A stretch of DNA of 64,000 bases from Pseudevernia furfuracea (Eukaryota > Ascomycota > Lecanoromycetes > Lecanorales > Parmeliaceae): positions 496,001-560,000 of the forward strand of contig JAIUPT010000033.1 of NCBI GenBank assembly GCA_022315425.1. The letters are read 5' to 3'. The notes beneath the pieces were generated by a model. That model was not told the origin of the DNA. It made no database searches and saw nothing but the letters and a program-made list of their open reading frames with translations. The position numbers and the translations under genes were made by a program. The first letter of the stretch is position 1, and the number at the start of each line of letters is the position of its first letter. Below are positions 1 through 11,616 of this stretch, one piece after another.

Positions 1-1985
1 GCAGGAGTTCCAATGGCGTCGGGAGTCTTGCCGGTAAAGACAATAAGTTTCTCCCTTGGCACCACCAGGACTAATTGAACAATTGGGGGTGTGTTATCTG
101 CAGCAAGGATACCTTTCTCACCCGACGTTGGTCTCAAGGATAGCCCGAAGCCCTTTCGAAGCTGGTTTGGGCCATTTTTCAAACACGTGTTTGTCCAGAC
201 GCCCAAGGTGTGAAGATGCACATATAATTCCTGAAGACTATTAGTTCCGACCATCAACGACCGATCCGTGTTGACATGGCTATCAAAATGATGCATAGTC
301 TCCTCCCAGTCTACCTGGACTGTGGCTCTGGCCAGACGGAGCAGAGCAGCCATGCCAGCCCTTGTATAGCGCTGCAAATCGACCGAATAACGTCCACCGT
401 TCACGCGAGTGAATTGAGCCATCAACTTTGACATATCCTCGTGAGCGAACATTGTCTTGTAGATATCGAAAAGGTATTCAGCGAGTTCTTTCGCTTCGAA
501 CCTAACTTGAAGGTCGCTCCCTGTACTACTTCCAAGCACCCCTACTACGCTAGCATCCGAGAATTGGGGGTATTTCCAAGAGACCCTCATACGATACTGC
601 TTTTGACCTTCTCCTTGTTGCACCAACTTAAATAACGCAGTCTCATTGGCAACAGCATCGAGTGTCACCCCGGTCAACAATCCTGAAGGGGCCAATCCTA
701 TGAGCAGTGAGAACGTCGCGACGTCTGAGCCCAGGATTGTCGACAGAGATGCTGAGACGTCCTCCGAAGCCATTAACAGGCTCTCAGTGTAGAGTACCGA
801 GGACGCATTCCGCCGTAACAATGGAGCCGTGGCAGAAAGGATGTTAATGAACCCAACATGGTCACCCAGGTTTGAGGTGTCAATGACATGGAATAAATCA
901 GAGGGCAGGTTTCCCGGAGCGTCCAGATTGACATGCCCATCGAGCAGTAGTGGACAAGCGCTCCATGGCTTGACGTAGGTCCTAGCAGCGTGGCCGGTCT
1001 TCTGGTCGAGGGTAATTGCTAGTTGTAAATCGTGACTGAGAGCAAGAGCTTCTCCGCAGAAGAAGATGACATGGACACGGTCGTTGCTAACACATTCTGC
1101 AAAAATCTCACACCAAGCCTTGAACTGTGACCTGGCGCTCGCCACGGCACGCTTCGACTGTTCTGACGCGCCCCCTCTTTGTTTGGAGAGAATTTCATGA
1201 AAAACTTCTGGAAAGTGGAATCCTAGAAGTGGCTCAGCACCGTAGTGAACAGCGAAATCTCTTGATGCAGCTGAAGAAACAGCAAACATTGGGTTGACTT
1301 CTCCTTTGCCATTCAGCCGAGACAGATCCTCGCTGTTCCCTGCTACGACACCTGTTTTCCAGAATTGTCGATACACATATCCCATCGTCTCACTCGCATT
1401 GAACCACAATGCACCTGCCGACCGTAAACCTGTACCAAGATTCATGCTACCAATTTCCTTGCTGCGTTGTGCGATGGCAATCCTGGCTTGGGGGAACTCT
1501 TCCGTCGACGCATAGCGGGTCCAATACCGCCGCAACTCCTGCAGGGTGGCCTTATCCAGGTATTGAATATACTTGCCGTATGAAGACGATGCCCATTCCT
1601 TTGTAGATTTGGAGGCCTCTACCAAGGCCGCAGCATGAGTGCGAAGGACGAATAGAGTTCCTGCTGGCACGTAGAAGTGGTAGAAGAGGTCCCATAGCTC
1701 TGTAGTTGGGCGTCCACTGATAATAAGTGTGAGAAGGACCACGTTTCGTGCAAGTATTGCCGGTTCGATATCGCAGCAGGTGAAGCTTACGGTCCGTTTG
1801 GTGTTGTGTCCTTGCTCGCACCACAAAGAAAACAGCAGGTTTCTGGGATCCCCACAAGCTAAAGAAAGGACTTTGATAGTCTCCTCCCCCGGACATGCTG
1901 GAAGGTCCCGAAGCAGATTGACCGCAGGAGTGTTTCCAATTGGATAGAACCAGTACTTGAGTTGTACATAGGTTGGAGAGAACAT
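1..1985 (-). CDS. DUF4470-domain protein, partial (C-terminus beyond window)
   Basis: One uninterrupted frame runs from an ATG at 1985 to the left edge, about 661 codons with no stop and no intron. The N-terminus (YPIGNTPAVNLL, then LSLACGDPRNLLFSLW, then FTCCDIEPAILARNVVLLTL) matches my memory of the DUF4470 domain. That domain heads many fungal proteins that end in a MYND zinc finger. The GCGDPRN/CDIEP pair resembles the nucleotide-binding face of a methyltransferase fold, but no activity is established. The rest (roughly residues 130-661) is compositionally ordinary and probably globular. Any MYND finger would lie left of position 1. Confidence is high that it codes and good for the domain; the function is unknown. 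Confidence 0.85.
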   Translation of the reverse strand, partial: MFSPTYVQLKYWFYPIGNTPAVNLLRDLPACPGEETIKVLSLACGDPRNLLFSLWCEQGHNTKRTVSFTCCDIEPAILARNVVLLTLIISGRPTTELWDLFYHFYVPAGTLFVLRTHAAALVEASKSTKEWASSSYGKYIQYLDKATLQELRRYWTRYASTEEFPQARIAIAQRSKEIGSMNLGTGLRSAGALWFNASETMGYVYRQFWKTGVVAGNSEDLSRLNGKGEVNPMFAVSSAASRDFAVHYGAEPLLGFHFPEVFHEILSKQRGGASEQSKRAVASARSQFKAWCEIFAECVSNDRVHVIFFCGEALALSHDLQLAITLDQKTGHAARTYVKPWSACPLLLDGHVNLDAPGNLPSDLFHVIDTSNLGDHVGFINILSATAPLLRRNASSVLYTESLLMASEDVSASLSTILGSDVATFSLLIGLAPSGLLTGVTLDAVANETALFKLVQQGEGQKQYRMRVSWKYPQFSDASVVGVLGSSTGSDLQVRFEAKELAEYLFDIYKTMFAHEDMSKLMAQFTRVNGGRYSVDLQRYTRAGMAALLRLARATVQVDWEETMHHFDSHVNTDRSLMVGTNSLQELYVHLHTLGVWTNTCLKNGPNQLRKGFGLSLRPTSGEKGILAADNTPPIVQLVLVVPREKLIVFTGKTPDAIGTP

Positions 1986-3076
1986 GATGCGGGGCTGACA
2001 GAAAGGGCGTGCACTAGTCCTGGACTTTCAGTGGGCAGAAGAGTAGTATAGGATCCACACAGCAATTTCGGGAGGGATACGGGGTCAGTAGATCTGAGTA
2101 CGAGAGGATGACAGTGAAGCAAGAAATTGCTTGGAAAGAAAACAAGACACTGGAGCCAGAGGCAGATTCAGCATGCAAGAGCCTTGCTCCGTATAGGACG
2201 GGTGGTTCAAGGAGACATCAGGGAGGAGGTCAGAGCGAAGTCAGGGAGAAATGCAAGAGAATTGTTACAAGCGACTAGGGTGTCATAATATCATGTCACA
2301 GCTTGCATGACAGAAGCACCTTTCCAGGCGGAATGCTCTTCAGCATGCATGGATAGAGACAAACAAACACTCAAGGAAGGCCACAGTCGTCCAGAATACA
2401 GTGGTGACAGTAATGACGCCTAAGGTTTGACTGTGTTTGATACCAACCTTCTCATAAGTATTAAAAATTAGGTATAATCTTTGGACAAGGGTCTGAGCGT
2501 ATGAGCGCGCACGGGAGGACTTCACGCTAGGATTTATTACTTAATGGCGCTAATCCTTATCAAACGACCAGGATCTGAATCAAACATTAACATGTGGCTG
2601 GAGCTCGAATCATACCTTATGTACTCGTATCATCGTATGATAAGCAGCAAGCGTTCTTGTACAGTCACAACAGTCTACCTTACTTACCTACCTACCTACT
2701 TATGCATGACGGTGACATAACCAAGGATTCATATTTTTATTCCCCTATGTATTAATCAGCCTGACCCTTTGTTCCACATCCCCCCACCACGACCGCCTCG
2801 CCAAGCCTGCTGTCATCCGTTCCTTGGCTCTGACTGTCATGTCATAACTCACCAGTCACAGACTCACACGAGTCACCCTCAACAAGATATTGCTGCCTCA
2901 TCTTGCTACTGCCTTCATCAAGTTTCCTCAAACCTACCCATTCCTCGACACCTTTCCTCGAAAATTGTCAGAAGACAGGAGGGCACCTCCCGGCTGCACC
3001 TCGTCCTACGCGCTGGCCCAACTGGGGCTTGATTGCGCAGAGGAAAGACAAACAAACCTCATACCCGAAATACGCC
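1986..3076. other. Intergenic, divergent promoter region
   Basis: This is the shared upstream region of two divergently transcribed genes. I see no convincing coding frame. A short CTAC/TTAC-type simple repeat lies around 2678-2702. The frame of the downstream gene stays open upstream of its chosen ATG (2903-3076), but that stretch has UTR-like composition and I do not count it as coding. Confidence 0.5.
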
Positions 3077-4819
3077 ATGGCGTTTCGCCAACCTACTTTC
3101 CTTCCTGCCGTGCGCCAGACCACTGCCCAGCACCCACAGGACAATGTTGCTACGACCATTCTATCACCTCTATCACCACTACACCGAGAGCTTGAACAGT
3201 CGCAAGAATGGGTCCTCTTCCCAGCACCTTCAACTTCCCAGACACAGACTATCTCGACGGTACAGACACCTACAGCTGGGCTGTCGAGGCTAAGCGACTT
3301 TGGCTCTTTGGATGCCAAGTCAAGACAAGATGAGGGTGTTGGATGTGAGACTACAAATGGTTCCGTTGACGATGACGAGGACTTGGACAGCCTAGACGAA
3401 GGTCTCCACGCTTTCCAGGAACCTTCGCCCTTACACAGGTCAGGACTCTTCGAACCAAGTGCTTCCATACTGCCACGGCATGATGGACTGGGAACATTCC
3501 CTACGTCAAGTCCACCTCTACAAGAGCAGCTATGGCACTTTGAGCAATTCAATCCGCGGAAACGATCGACCGGGCTCGGGCGCCATAGAAGAAGATCTAG
3601 TGTGCAAAGAAGAATCGATGCTGTTGAAGACCATGATGTCACGAGCATTGAAGCCGAAACAAGGCAGAGGATTGAGAAGTGGAGGATGGAACAATCTAGG
3701 GTTCTGTTGGATGAGATTCAAAGGGAGACCAGGCGGAGGAGAGCCAGCGTGATAAGCCAGCGAGCGGAAACGAGGCCCGGTACTGCTGGTCTGGAAAAGA
3801 TTATCAAGGATTCAGTTGCCGGAAATGCTGGGAATGAAGCGACAACCGGACCTTCAACTGCGAGCTCGCCAGCGGTTGAAGACAGCGAATCCTTCTGGCA
3901 GCGCATCACTCGGAGAGTCATTCGTGATTTCATCGGGATCGACGACGATCTGCTTTCCGTCATCTTCGGCGAATCGCTTCCCACAGAGAGACTAGACGAC
4001 AATCTTCCTTCAGGATCAGGCCCCTCGAGATCGTTACGTTCGGACAGCTCGTTAGCTATACCTGCTGGCACTCGCTGGGAAGAACGACTTTTGGACCGTC
4101 TTTCTCGTGAGCTCGGAATACTATTGCAGCAGCTCACAGAGCACCCGGGCGCCTTCAGCACCCTCAGCGCCCCATTTAATCCTTCCACCTCAGACTACGC
4201 TGGTATGCCAATCACAGTGCCAACGTCTTCAAGGTCACAGCCCAAGCCGTCGACACCCACCGCAAATGCGTCAGAATCCTTCGATTTTAGACCGACCCTG
4301 CAAGACGCATCTCTGCCTGCACAAAACTCTGCCGCTGATTCCACGCATGCTGCTCTCTGGGGCATTGAGGAAGAACCCGCCCCTGCTACTCTAGAAGACG
4401 ACCGCGAATATTGGGAACAAACTCCAGACCTCAAGACCGTCTTTCGCTTCCTCCACAACCGCTTCACATCCCAACGCCGGCCCGCAACCTCAAGTAAACC
4501 ACCTCTCAATATCGCCACAACATCCACCCCAGACTCCCTACGCCGTGCAGCGATCATAAGGCAATATCACCCTCTCGTTTCACGCGCTGCAGCTACATGG
4601 GAACAAAGACATGGGCATGCGAGACGGCATAGCTTGCTAAGGAGAAGTGGGAGTAGCTGTGCGAGCAGCATCGTCGGTAGTGCAAGGAGGATGGGATTAA
4701 GAGGAGGCAGTTTGGGAAGTTCGAGTAGGAATTACTGGGATCTTGGCGGTAGTACCGTAGGAAGCGGTGGCGGCAGTGCGATTGGTGTTGGAGGCGGGGG
4801 AATGGGGTTTTGGATGTAG
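3077..4819 (+). CDS. Conserved disordered fungal protein, function unknown
   Basis: Intronless frame of 580 residues. The ATG at 3077 is chosen over the earlier in-frame start at 2903 because it has a good context (gccATGG) and the preceding 58 codons look like leader. The protein is mostly low complexity. Acidic and Ser/Pro stretches come first. A basic, probably helical segment follows (GRHRRRSSVQRR through ETRRRRASV, about residues 175-235). Next is an ordered patch, FWQRITRRVIRDFIGIDDDL (about 275-295), and a further ordered patch contains EERLLDRLSRELGILLQQL. The C-terminus is a Gly/Ser tail ending in GFWM. The FWQRITRRVIRD patch looks like the sort of block conserved across Pezizomycotina, but I cannot name a family or function. 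Confidence 0.8.
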   Translation: MAFRQPTFLPAVRQTTAQHPQDNVATTILSPLSPLHRELEQSQEWVLFPAPSTSQTQTISTVQTPTAGLSRLSDFGSLDAKSRQDEGVGCETTNGSVDDDEDLDSLDEGLHAFQEPSPLHRSGLFEPSASILPRHDGLGTFPTSSPPLQEQLWHFEQFNPRKRSTGLGRHRRRSSVQRRIDAVEDHDVTSIEAETRQRIEKWRMEQSRVLLDEIQRETRRRRASVISQRAETRPGTAGLEKIIKDSVAGNAGNEATTGPSTASSPAVEDSESFWQRITRRVIRDFIGIDDDLLSVIFGESLPTERLDDNLPSGSGPSRSLRSDSSLAIPAGTRWEERLLDRLSRELGILLQQLTEHPGAFSTLSAPFNPSTSDYAGMPITVPTSSRSQPKPSTPTANASESFDFRPTLQDASLPAQNSAADSTHAALWGIEEEPAPATLEDDREYWEQTPDLKTVFRFLHNRFTSQRRPATSSKPPLNIATTSTPDSLRRAAIIRQYHPLVSRAAATWEQRHGHARRHSLLRRSGSSCASSIVGSARRMGLRGGSLGSSSRNYWDLGGSTVGSGGGSAIGVGGGGMGFWM

Positions 4820-7565
4820 GGGCCTTGGCTTGTCTCGTGGCGCATTCTCGGCTGCATCTTCTCTCTTGGGATCTAATGGTTTATGGCTGGCATGTATCAC
4901 GAAGCGTCATGGTAGCGTACGTTTGCATTTGGTAGATATGTATTTGGTAGCGATGATATATTACTCTTCTCAGAGAGTGATCGAAGAGCTGAAAGCTGCC
5001 AACCTTGTTGTACTATGCTCACGTTCGGTTCCAAAATCCACATTAGGCCTCTCATTCCACCCGTGTTGCGCGTACAATCGCACGTTTTTCTAGCCGGCTG
5101 TTGAGGACTCAGTCTCACCTTCATCGTCCCTTTTCGAAGATCACAAATAAGAGAAGCCAAAATTTCTCAAAGGAGATGAAAACAACAAGGTAGGTAAGGT
5201 AGCTATCCCATCTACCTTTTCCCTTCCGACTCGCCCTCCAACCCACTTATCTTTCAAGTATGTAGAGAGAACATCAGGTTACAAGATAGGAAGTTCACTG
5301 ACAAAAGTAACCAAAGTCCTAGCCGTATGACCAAGGTGAGAGCCATCTCTCGTCTCCTCCCCTCCCTTTGCGACGTACGGTGCGGTTATCCTCAAACGAA
5401 GCCGAACACGCTCTCGGGTCACGACGCTTTTCAGAGGAGGGCTTTCCCATGTTGCAGACTGGCTCCCAATCGGTAGCGTAGGTAAGGAAGGAAGGAAAAA
5501 AGAAGGCTTAGCTGCACGAGCTACCCTGTTCAGCTGTTGTTGTTGTTGTTGGACTCTGAGAGTATTCCACAGCTCCGGGGAGGGATTTTGGAAGCGGGAA
5601 GCAACAAAAGTAGGCGTAGGCTCTCCTGGCTCGAGATTTTTGCAACTGCTGACAAGACAGACCAGACGAGGTTGATATGACAGAAAGGTCGTCAAGAGTG
5701 CGGAAAGTGGAGGGGGTTCAAAACCTTGGGGGGGGAAAAGTCTCGGGAGAAATGCTGTTGCGGTGGAGTGAACTTCGAACGGGTGGGAAGGGGCAGAGGA
5801 AAGTTTTTTCAAAACTGGGTTTACGGGGCTTTTGATACACAGCCTCATGTGGGTAAGGTATGTATGTTTTCGAACGGATCCTTCCTCCCTCGAGGTGTAG
5901 CGACGACAAGGCGAGCAGCGCTCACTCATCAGGATGACTTTGATCGAACGAGATGTTACCTGCAAGGGTTTCTCGCACCCTTTGGTTGTACGTCGTCTTT
6001 ACGATACTCGCATTTGGCGTTACGCCCGACTTCTCTACCTTTTGGATATCGACGAAATAAACACTGGCTGCTCTGTCCTCCTCGTGCTGATAAAGTACCA
6101 GAGGCAAGGTGGTAGTGAGTGCCTAGTTGCTTCGCCAAAGTTCTTTCCAACTTCGTTTGCAGACAAAACGCCCGTGACCTAAAGTGCTGATTTTCAATCA
6201 CAGGGACGGGGACAAAAGCCGGGTTGGTCATATTGAGCAGCTTTGACTGCGGGTGGCCTGAAGGTGGATAGTGCAGTAAGGGTTGTCAAAAGATGAGGTA
6301 GCACAGTGCCATGGAGAAAAGAGTCGGACGCAACCTACGGCCTGTCACGTGACCTCGGGTTTCACTTGTCGTTCCAATCGGCATTGCGCCAAAGTTTACC
6401 TCCCCTCAGTCCTGAAGCCATTCATCGACACGCTATCCGATGCTTATTCTCCACAGCACATATCTATTAATCCTCATAGAGATAATACTGGCATCCGCAA
6501 AGCATAACCCATCACTGTCAGATCCTTCGCTCGGCCATCTCCTCTCTGGACTCAGTGCGACGATGCATGAGATGCTTAAGGCAGAAATGTCACACCATGA
6601 GTGGAGAGCATCGGACACTTGCAAGGAAAGTCACTATTGGTATTGTGGGACTGCCGCTTGCTTTTGGTAGGATTGTTGAGGCTTTGGCGCGAGGATCATA
6701 AGCGACGAGCAGTCTCTCGAGGTCGACCGGTGACTGACGACAACTTATCGCACATCGATTCGGGACAGTGTTATTCACCTTCAGCTTTCATGCTCAAGAC
6801 TGTCAAACATATCGAAGAATTGATAGTGCTCAGCGCTACCGGTGCAAAGCGCGCTTACTTGGATTTTCCGGCTCGCGATATTCATTGTTTCTAAGCTATG
6901 GAAAAAAGTAATCTGGAACGATGAGGAGAACATCTTTCGCGTACCAACCTTTTCACAAAGGTACGACATGGTATGATGACACGCCAATGTGGGCAAACGT
7001 CAGAGCGTCGATGACCTGGAAACAGGAGGTGTACACTAAGACTGAGTGTCAACGTGTACGGTCATGTACAATTTTGGACGGGGGTCTGATGAGTATTAGA
7101 GTGATGTTCACGGGAAGCGCGATATGGAGGCTGCTTTGTGTGCTTCTGATCAAGGTCTGGAGGCGGGGTCCTTGACGTTGTGAGGACCAAAGAGTGGGTT
7201 ATCGTTGACGCAAGATATCTTTTGAAGACGAATTGCAGCTTCCGAAGGCTATAATTTGAGCAGAAGCGGATCTTCTCATGGACCACGCGTGTAAAGACAC
7301 ATTTCCTGCGCCAATGCTCCATCAATCCAAGTCGGTGAAGAGGAGGTCTCTTGCCCAAACAGATCGGATGATCAGCCCTACGTTTTCTTTTCCTTTTCTT
7401 CCGCTGCTTTCCGGCACAAATCAGATGCTCTCCTTGTTCTCGCTTACCAAACTCTTTCCGAGCATGTTTCCGAAGAACAAGAGCTCTTAAACGACCAGAG
7501 AGCAGCATCCTCCAAGGCTAACATCGTTCTTCAAACCCAAGACAATTCCAAAATCCAAGACATAC
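4820..7565. other. Gene-free interval
   Basis: About 2.7 kb without a gene I can support. A GTT microsatellite (about 5536-5550) gives a short Gln run in one minus-strand frame (5279-5965), but that frame has no recognisable domain and its composition is that of random DNA. The segment 7250-7565 is probably promoter and 5' UTR of the hydrolase that follows. Confidence 0.45.
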
Positions 7566-8804
7566 ATGATGGAACAGAAGCCAGAGATTAAGACTTTGAT
7601 CTATAAGCAGACTGGAAAGACGACGCTATACGCCGATGTCTACGTCCCTTCCAGCATAACGCCAGACGAGAAGAGACCTGTTGGTATTGAGCGAGTTTGA
7701 CCTACGCAAAGATTAAGCTGATATTCTTTAAAGCGCTACTCATCCACGGTGGTGGCCACGTGCTATTCACGCGCAAGGAAGTCGTCATCAACCAAGTCAA
7801 ACTCCTCATCGCCGACGGCTTTCTCCCGGTCAGTTGTGATTACCGCCTCTGTCCTGAGCTCAACATCCTCGACGGTCCGATGAACGACGTTTGTGAGGCT
7901 CTGCGCTGGACGCGCTCTGAACTACCGTCTTTGGCCTCCAGTATTGCGCCAGGCCTACAGGTGGATGGCGAGAAAGTTGTTGCGGTTGGTTGGTCGACAG
8001 GCGGACAGTTGGCCATGACGCTTGCCTTTACCGCACCGCAACGGGGACTCAAAGCCCCGGAGGCTATACTAGGGCTTTATTGTCCCACCGATTACGAGGA
8101 TGATTGTAAGCGCTCCTTACCGACTTCCTTTCCTACCACCATTCCTTCACCAGCGCGATCGCTCACGTCTGACCAAGGGTGGAACTCTCCCACCTACCCT
8201 CACGCCGCCGTCTCCTCCCCCAACGAACCCTACGACATCCTCGAAGGCCTCCAGAAGGAACCAGTAAGCATTTCTCCCCTCTCGTCATCCCCAAAGATGC
8301 CCACTGCACCCCAGACCTATCCAATCACCTCGCAATGACATCCTCCACTAACCGCCCCTTCCGCTTCAGATCACAGGCTACTACCCGCCCTCCGACCCCA
8401 AACACCCAGCCATGCCCTGGTCGCTGACAGACCCCCGCTGGCGCTTCCTCCTGCACATGAACTGGACCGCGCAACTCGTTCCCTTCCTCCTCAACGGACC
8501 CTCCTTCCTGTCCTCCTCCTACGCCGCCCCGACCCAACCGCAAATCGCCTCCATCTCGCCCCACGCCCAGATCCTCACCGGCGCCTACCGCACCCCCACC
8601 TTCCTGATCCATGGGAAACTCGACGATTTGATCCCGTGGCAGCAGAGCGTGCGCACGGTCGCGGCGCTGAAGGCGAAGGGCGTGGAGGCGGACGTCGCGG
8701 TCCTGGACGGGGCCCGGCATCTTTTCGACGTCTTCCCGGCGCCCGGGGTGGATTTCGAACCGAGCGTGAAGAGGGGGTATGCGTGGTTGGCGAAGTTTGT
8801 GTAG
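7566..8804 (+). CDS. Alpha/beta hydrolase (esterase/lipase-like), 3 introns
   Basis: Four exons: 7566-7683, 7734-8105, 8178-8263 and 8370-8804, giving 336 residues. All splice phases agree. The protein shows the hydrolase oxyanion motif HGGGH, then DYRLCPE, then a nucleophile elbow GWSTGG. Near the C-terminus are HGKLDDLIPW (acid) and GARHLFD (His), so a complete Ser-Asp-His triad is plausible. There is no signal peptide, so it is probably cytosolic. This kind of small-ester hydrolase is common in fungal secondary-metabolite clusters. It lies just upstream of a methyltransferase and a P450 that are both truncated, which suggests it is a surviving member of a decayed cluster. The substrate is unknown. 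Confidence 0.85.
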
Positions 8805-9127
8805 CTTTGGTTTTTCGCCGTGTGAAGTTTCCCAGGTTGAGAGAGAACGGTCGCTATGGATTTCCCTTTTTGACGGAACAGGAAAGAGGTTTTTGACGTG
8901 TGTCGAACGAACGAACGATTTGATTGTGGGGGGGACCTGTCGGAAAAGCCAAAATTCCCATGACGTCTACGGGAAATGTAAAATCGGGGAGGATGTACGA
9001 TTGATTGATTGATTGATTGATCCGTCTCCGGCAACAACGCGGCAGAAACGATGCCCAGCCCAGCTTGTCTGCACAACTTGGGTACAAAAAAAAATCCAAA
9101 AGACTTTGAACCCTTCGACACCGTTTT
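8805..9127. repeat. Intergenic with a GATT microsatellite
   Basis: Short interval between the convergent ends of the hydrolase and the methyltransferase. It contains about five copies of GATT at 9000-9021. Nothing else is recognised. Confidence 0.6.
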
Positions 9128-10163
9128 TCATTCACCCTTGGTCCCTTTCCTGCCCACCGTAATAACCCTTTGCAGGTTGAAAGCCGTATTGTCCCTGTTC
9201 CGGCCCACCTCCTCAATCAATCCTCTCGCCACATCTCCCCTCCCTTCCCCCAGCTTATCAAGCACGTTGGTGCTGATCTCCTGGCTCGCCATCATCCATG
9301 TGTCGAGCAGGAGGGTTGCGATCTCGGGTGCGAATTTGCGGCGGTCGACGACGATGGAGGAGAGGCCGACTTCGGCAAAGGTGGTGGGGAGGCGGGTTAT
9401 CCAGCTATGACGATGTACGGTCAGGGTGGTTGTAATGACACAGTGACCGCACAAAACGACGTCGAGGGGAAGAGAGTGGAGTGGGGAGGAGAAGTGGGGA
9501 AACGACGAACCCGCTACTGATGAAGCTCGGGCCAGGCTTGGATTTGCCTAATGTTGATGTCCACTCGCGGAGCCGTTCGAGCTCGTCGTTCGATTGGGAG
9601 GGGGCAGATGAGACGCGGGAGATTTCCCAAGTGTTGACGTCCCATTCGCCCCATTGGATGTAGCCTCCTGGCTCTGGAAAGTCGTTATCAACCGCTGGTT
9701 TTTCTTCCCTCATCACGGTTCCCCTTCCTCTCCCGTTCCTGCAGAGGAAAAGGGAGGACGATGCCTTGCAGAGGGAAACTCAGTGCTTGTAGCAGGAGAG
9801 TGACTCACTGAGCATCTTCATCAAATTCAACAGCATCGGCACTGGATTCCCGTCCCTGAGGATCGTGATGAATAGTTGGACGTGAATGATGTCGTACTTT
9901 TCAAGCAGAGAAGGGGGAGGTTCTGCGAGTACATCGTGCGTGGTCCAGGAGATATTGGGGGGAAGCCATTCCTTGGGCGGGCATTGCGCGAAGCTGATAT
10001 CTACTCCGTCCAATTGAGCTGAGGGCGGGAGCGTGCGGGCGAGTTCGATGAGCCATATACTAGGGAAGAGAATCACCGGTCAGTCTTTCGCCACTTAATC
10101 AGATGTTCTTTGTTTCGTGGAAGGAGGAAGAGATAACATGTGGTCATTTGAGTTGTTACTCAT
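9128..10163 (-). pseudogene. SAM-dependent methyltransferase (LaeA/UMTA-like), 5' part missing
   Basis: Readable exons on the minus strand: about 10063-9809, 9673-9511 and 9404-9128. They encode IWLIELARTL, LDGVDIS (motif II region), YDIIHVQLF and KPGGYIQWGEWD (post-motif IV block), the usual order in LaeA-like fungal methyltransferases. The glycine-rich SAM-binding motif I (DxGTGTG) should directly precede IWLIEL. Instead there is an intron-like acceptor (CCCTAG at 10063-10068) and no suitable exon before it. A 22-codon frame from an ATG at 10163 to a TAA at 10095 could be the relic of the original first exon. About 60-80 residues including motif I are therefore absent, and the product should not bind SAM. 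The gene is divergent to an equally truncated P450. Confidence 0.7.
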
Positions 10164-10316
10164 CTTGATCTTTGTGAAGTGGACAAGCTGCGTTTTGGAA
10201 GGTTGAAGCAATGAAAAGGAAAAGGTTCAAATCGGTTGGAACTTCTTAGGGAGTGCCGCAATTATCAGGCAGACTTGGTTGCGTCCTTCTGATACCCCTA
10301 TGAGGTACGCATTCAG

Positions 10317-11616
10317 AATACGGAACTCTGCTTGAAGAATTTATCGCATGTACCGCCGGCAAACCGATCGACGTCTCAACATGGTTCTACTTCCTGAGCT
10401 TTGACGTGATGGGAGACTTCGCATTTGCAAAGTCATTCAACATGTTGGAGAGCAAAGAATGGCACTATTCCGTTCTCATGCTACGAAGAGCACTCAATCT
10501 TCTCGGTCCTTTGAGTTCTGTACCGAGGCTGGTTCAGCTGGCCTTCAGTTTCCCAATCATCCCAATCGTGCGGGATTGGAACAAGATGATTAATTGGTGT
10601 GCTGATCGAATGAAGGAGCGAATCCATGTAAGCAGCGGCGATCTCAATCATTCACTCGGAAATGCTCCATACAGGCTAACGTGCGGTTCTGTATCCAGAC
10701 TGAAGTAGATAAACCTGACGTATGTCATTTCCACTGTGAGATATTCCTATTTCTCAAAGCTGACCTCGATGCCTAGATCTCTTCTTGGTTAATCGAGGGC
10801 TCCATAAAGAACAACAGTCTAGAGCAAGATCGCTTTTGGCTGAATGGGGATTCTGTAGCCTTGATCGTTGCAGGCAGGCAAGTCTTACTCGCTAGCTCCT
10901 CTAAGGTATCCTCTCGAAGTAACCAATGCCCAATAGTGACACTGTTGCCTCAACCATGGTCTACCTCTTCTACCATCTAGCCCTCGAGCCCCAACACGCG
11001 GTGAAAATCCGCGAAGAAATACATAGCATTAACTCAATCTATGATCCCCAAAGCTTGAAGACTCTCGACCACTTGAACGGCGCAATAAACGAGATCCTGC
11101 GCCTGCATCCTTCGGTGCCAACAGGTGGCTACCGCGAAAGCCCCCCCCAAGGTGTCGAAATCGCAGGGCACTTCATACCCGGAAACACTACGATCGTGGC
11201 GCCAAGATATACCATGGGTCGTCGTACGTCGTTCCCTTCCCTCAACCCCCCTGTCAAACCCCCAAGACAAGGACATAATGAAAGCAAGATCCTGACTAAA
11301 CGCCCGTTCTGCACTCCCAATAGTTGACAAATCTTTTGCCCGTGCCTCCGAGTTCGTGCCCGAGCGTTGGTACTCCATGCCGGAAATGGTCGCCGACAAA
11401 CGCGCCTTCACCCCCTTCAGCATCGGACGTTTCGCGTGCGTGGGGAAGAACCTGGCGCTCGCGGAGCTGAGGTTCGTGACGGCGTTGCTGGTGAGCAAGT
11501 ACGACATCACGTTTGCGCCGGGGGAGGATGGTACCAGGTGTTGGCGGGAGATGAAGGACCAATTCACGGCAGCGCCTGGGAAATTGGAACTCGTGTTCAC
11601 GCCGAGGGAAGGATAA
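10317..11616 (+). pseudogene. Cytochrome P450, N-terminal third missing
   Basis: Exons 10317-10627, 10699-10719, 10777-10877, 10937-11223 and 11324-11616 join in frame. They encode the helix I region VAGSDTVAST, the ExxR motif in NEILRLHP, PERWYSMPE and the haem loop FSIGRFACVGKNLA (Cys ligand present). The readable part begins at FIACTAGKPIDVSTWF, which in this family normally lies 150-180 residues into the protein. The membrane anchor and the helices before that point are missing, and only about 250 bp separate this point from the divergent methyltransferase. There is a strong acceptor at 10316 but no upstream exon. Intron 3 (10878-10936) has a GC donor. This is either a non-functional remnant or an assembly gap. 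Confidence 0.75.

Noticed and set aside
5279..5965. Minus-strand 228-codon frame with a Gln run
   Set aside because: Gln run comes from a GTT microsatellite; no domain, biased composition, no conserved start.
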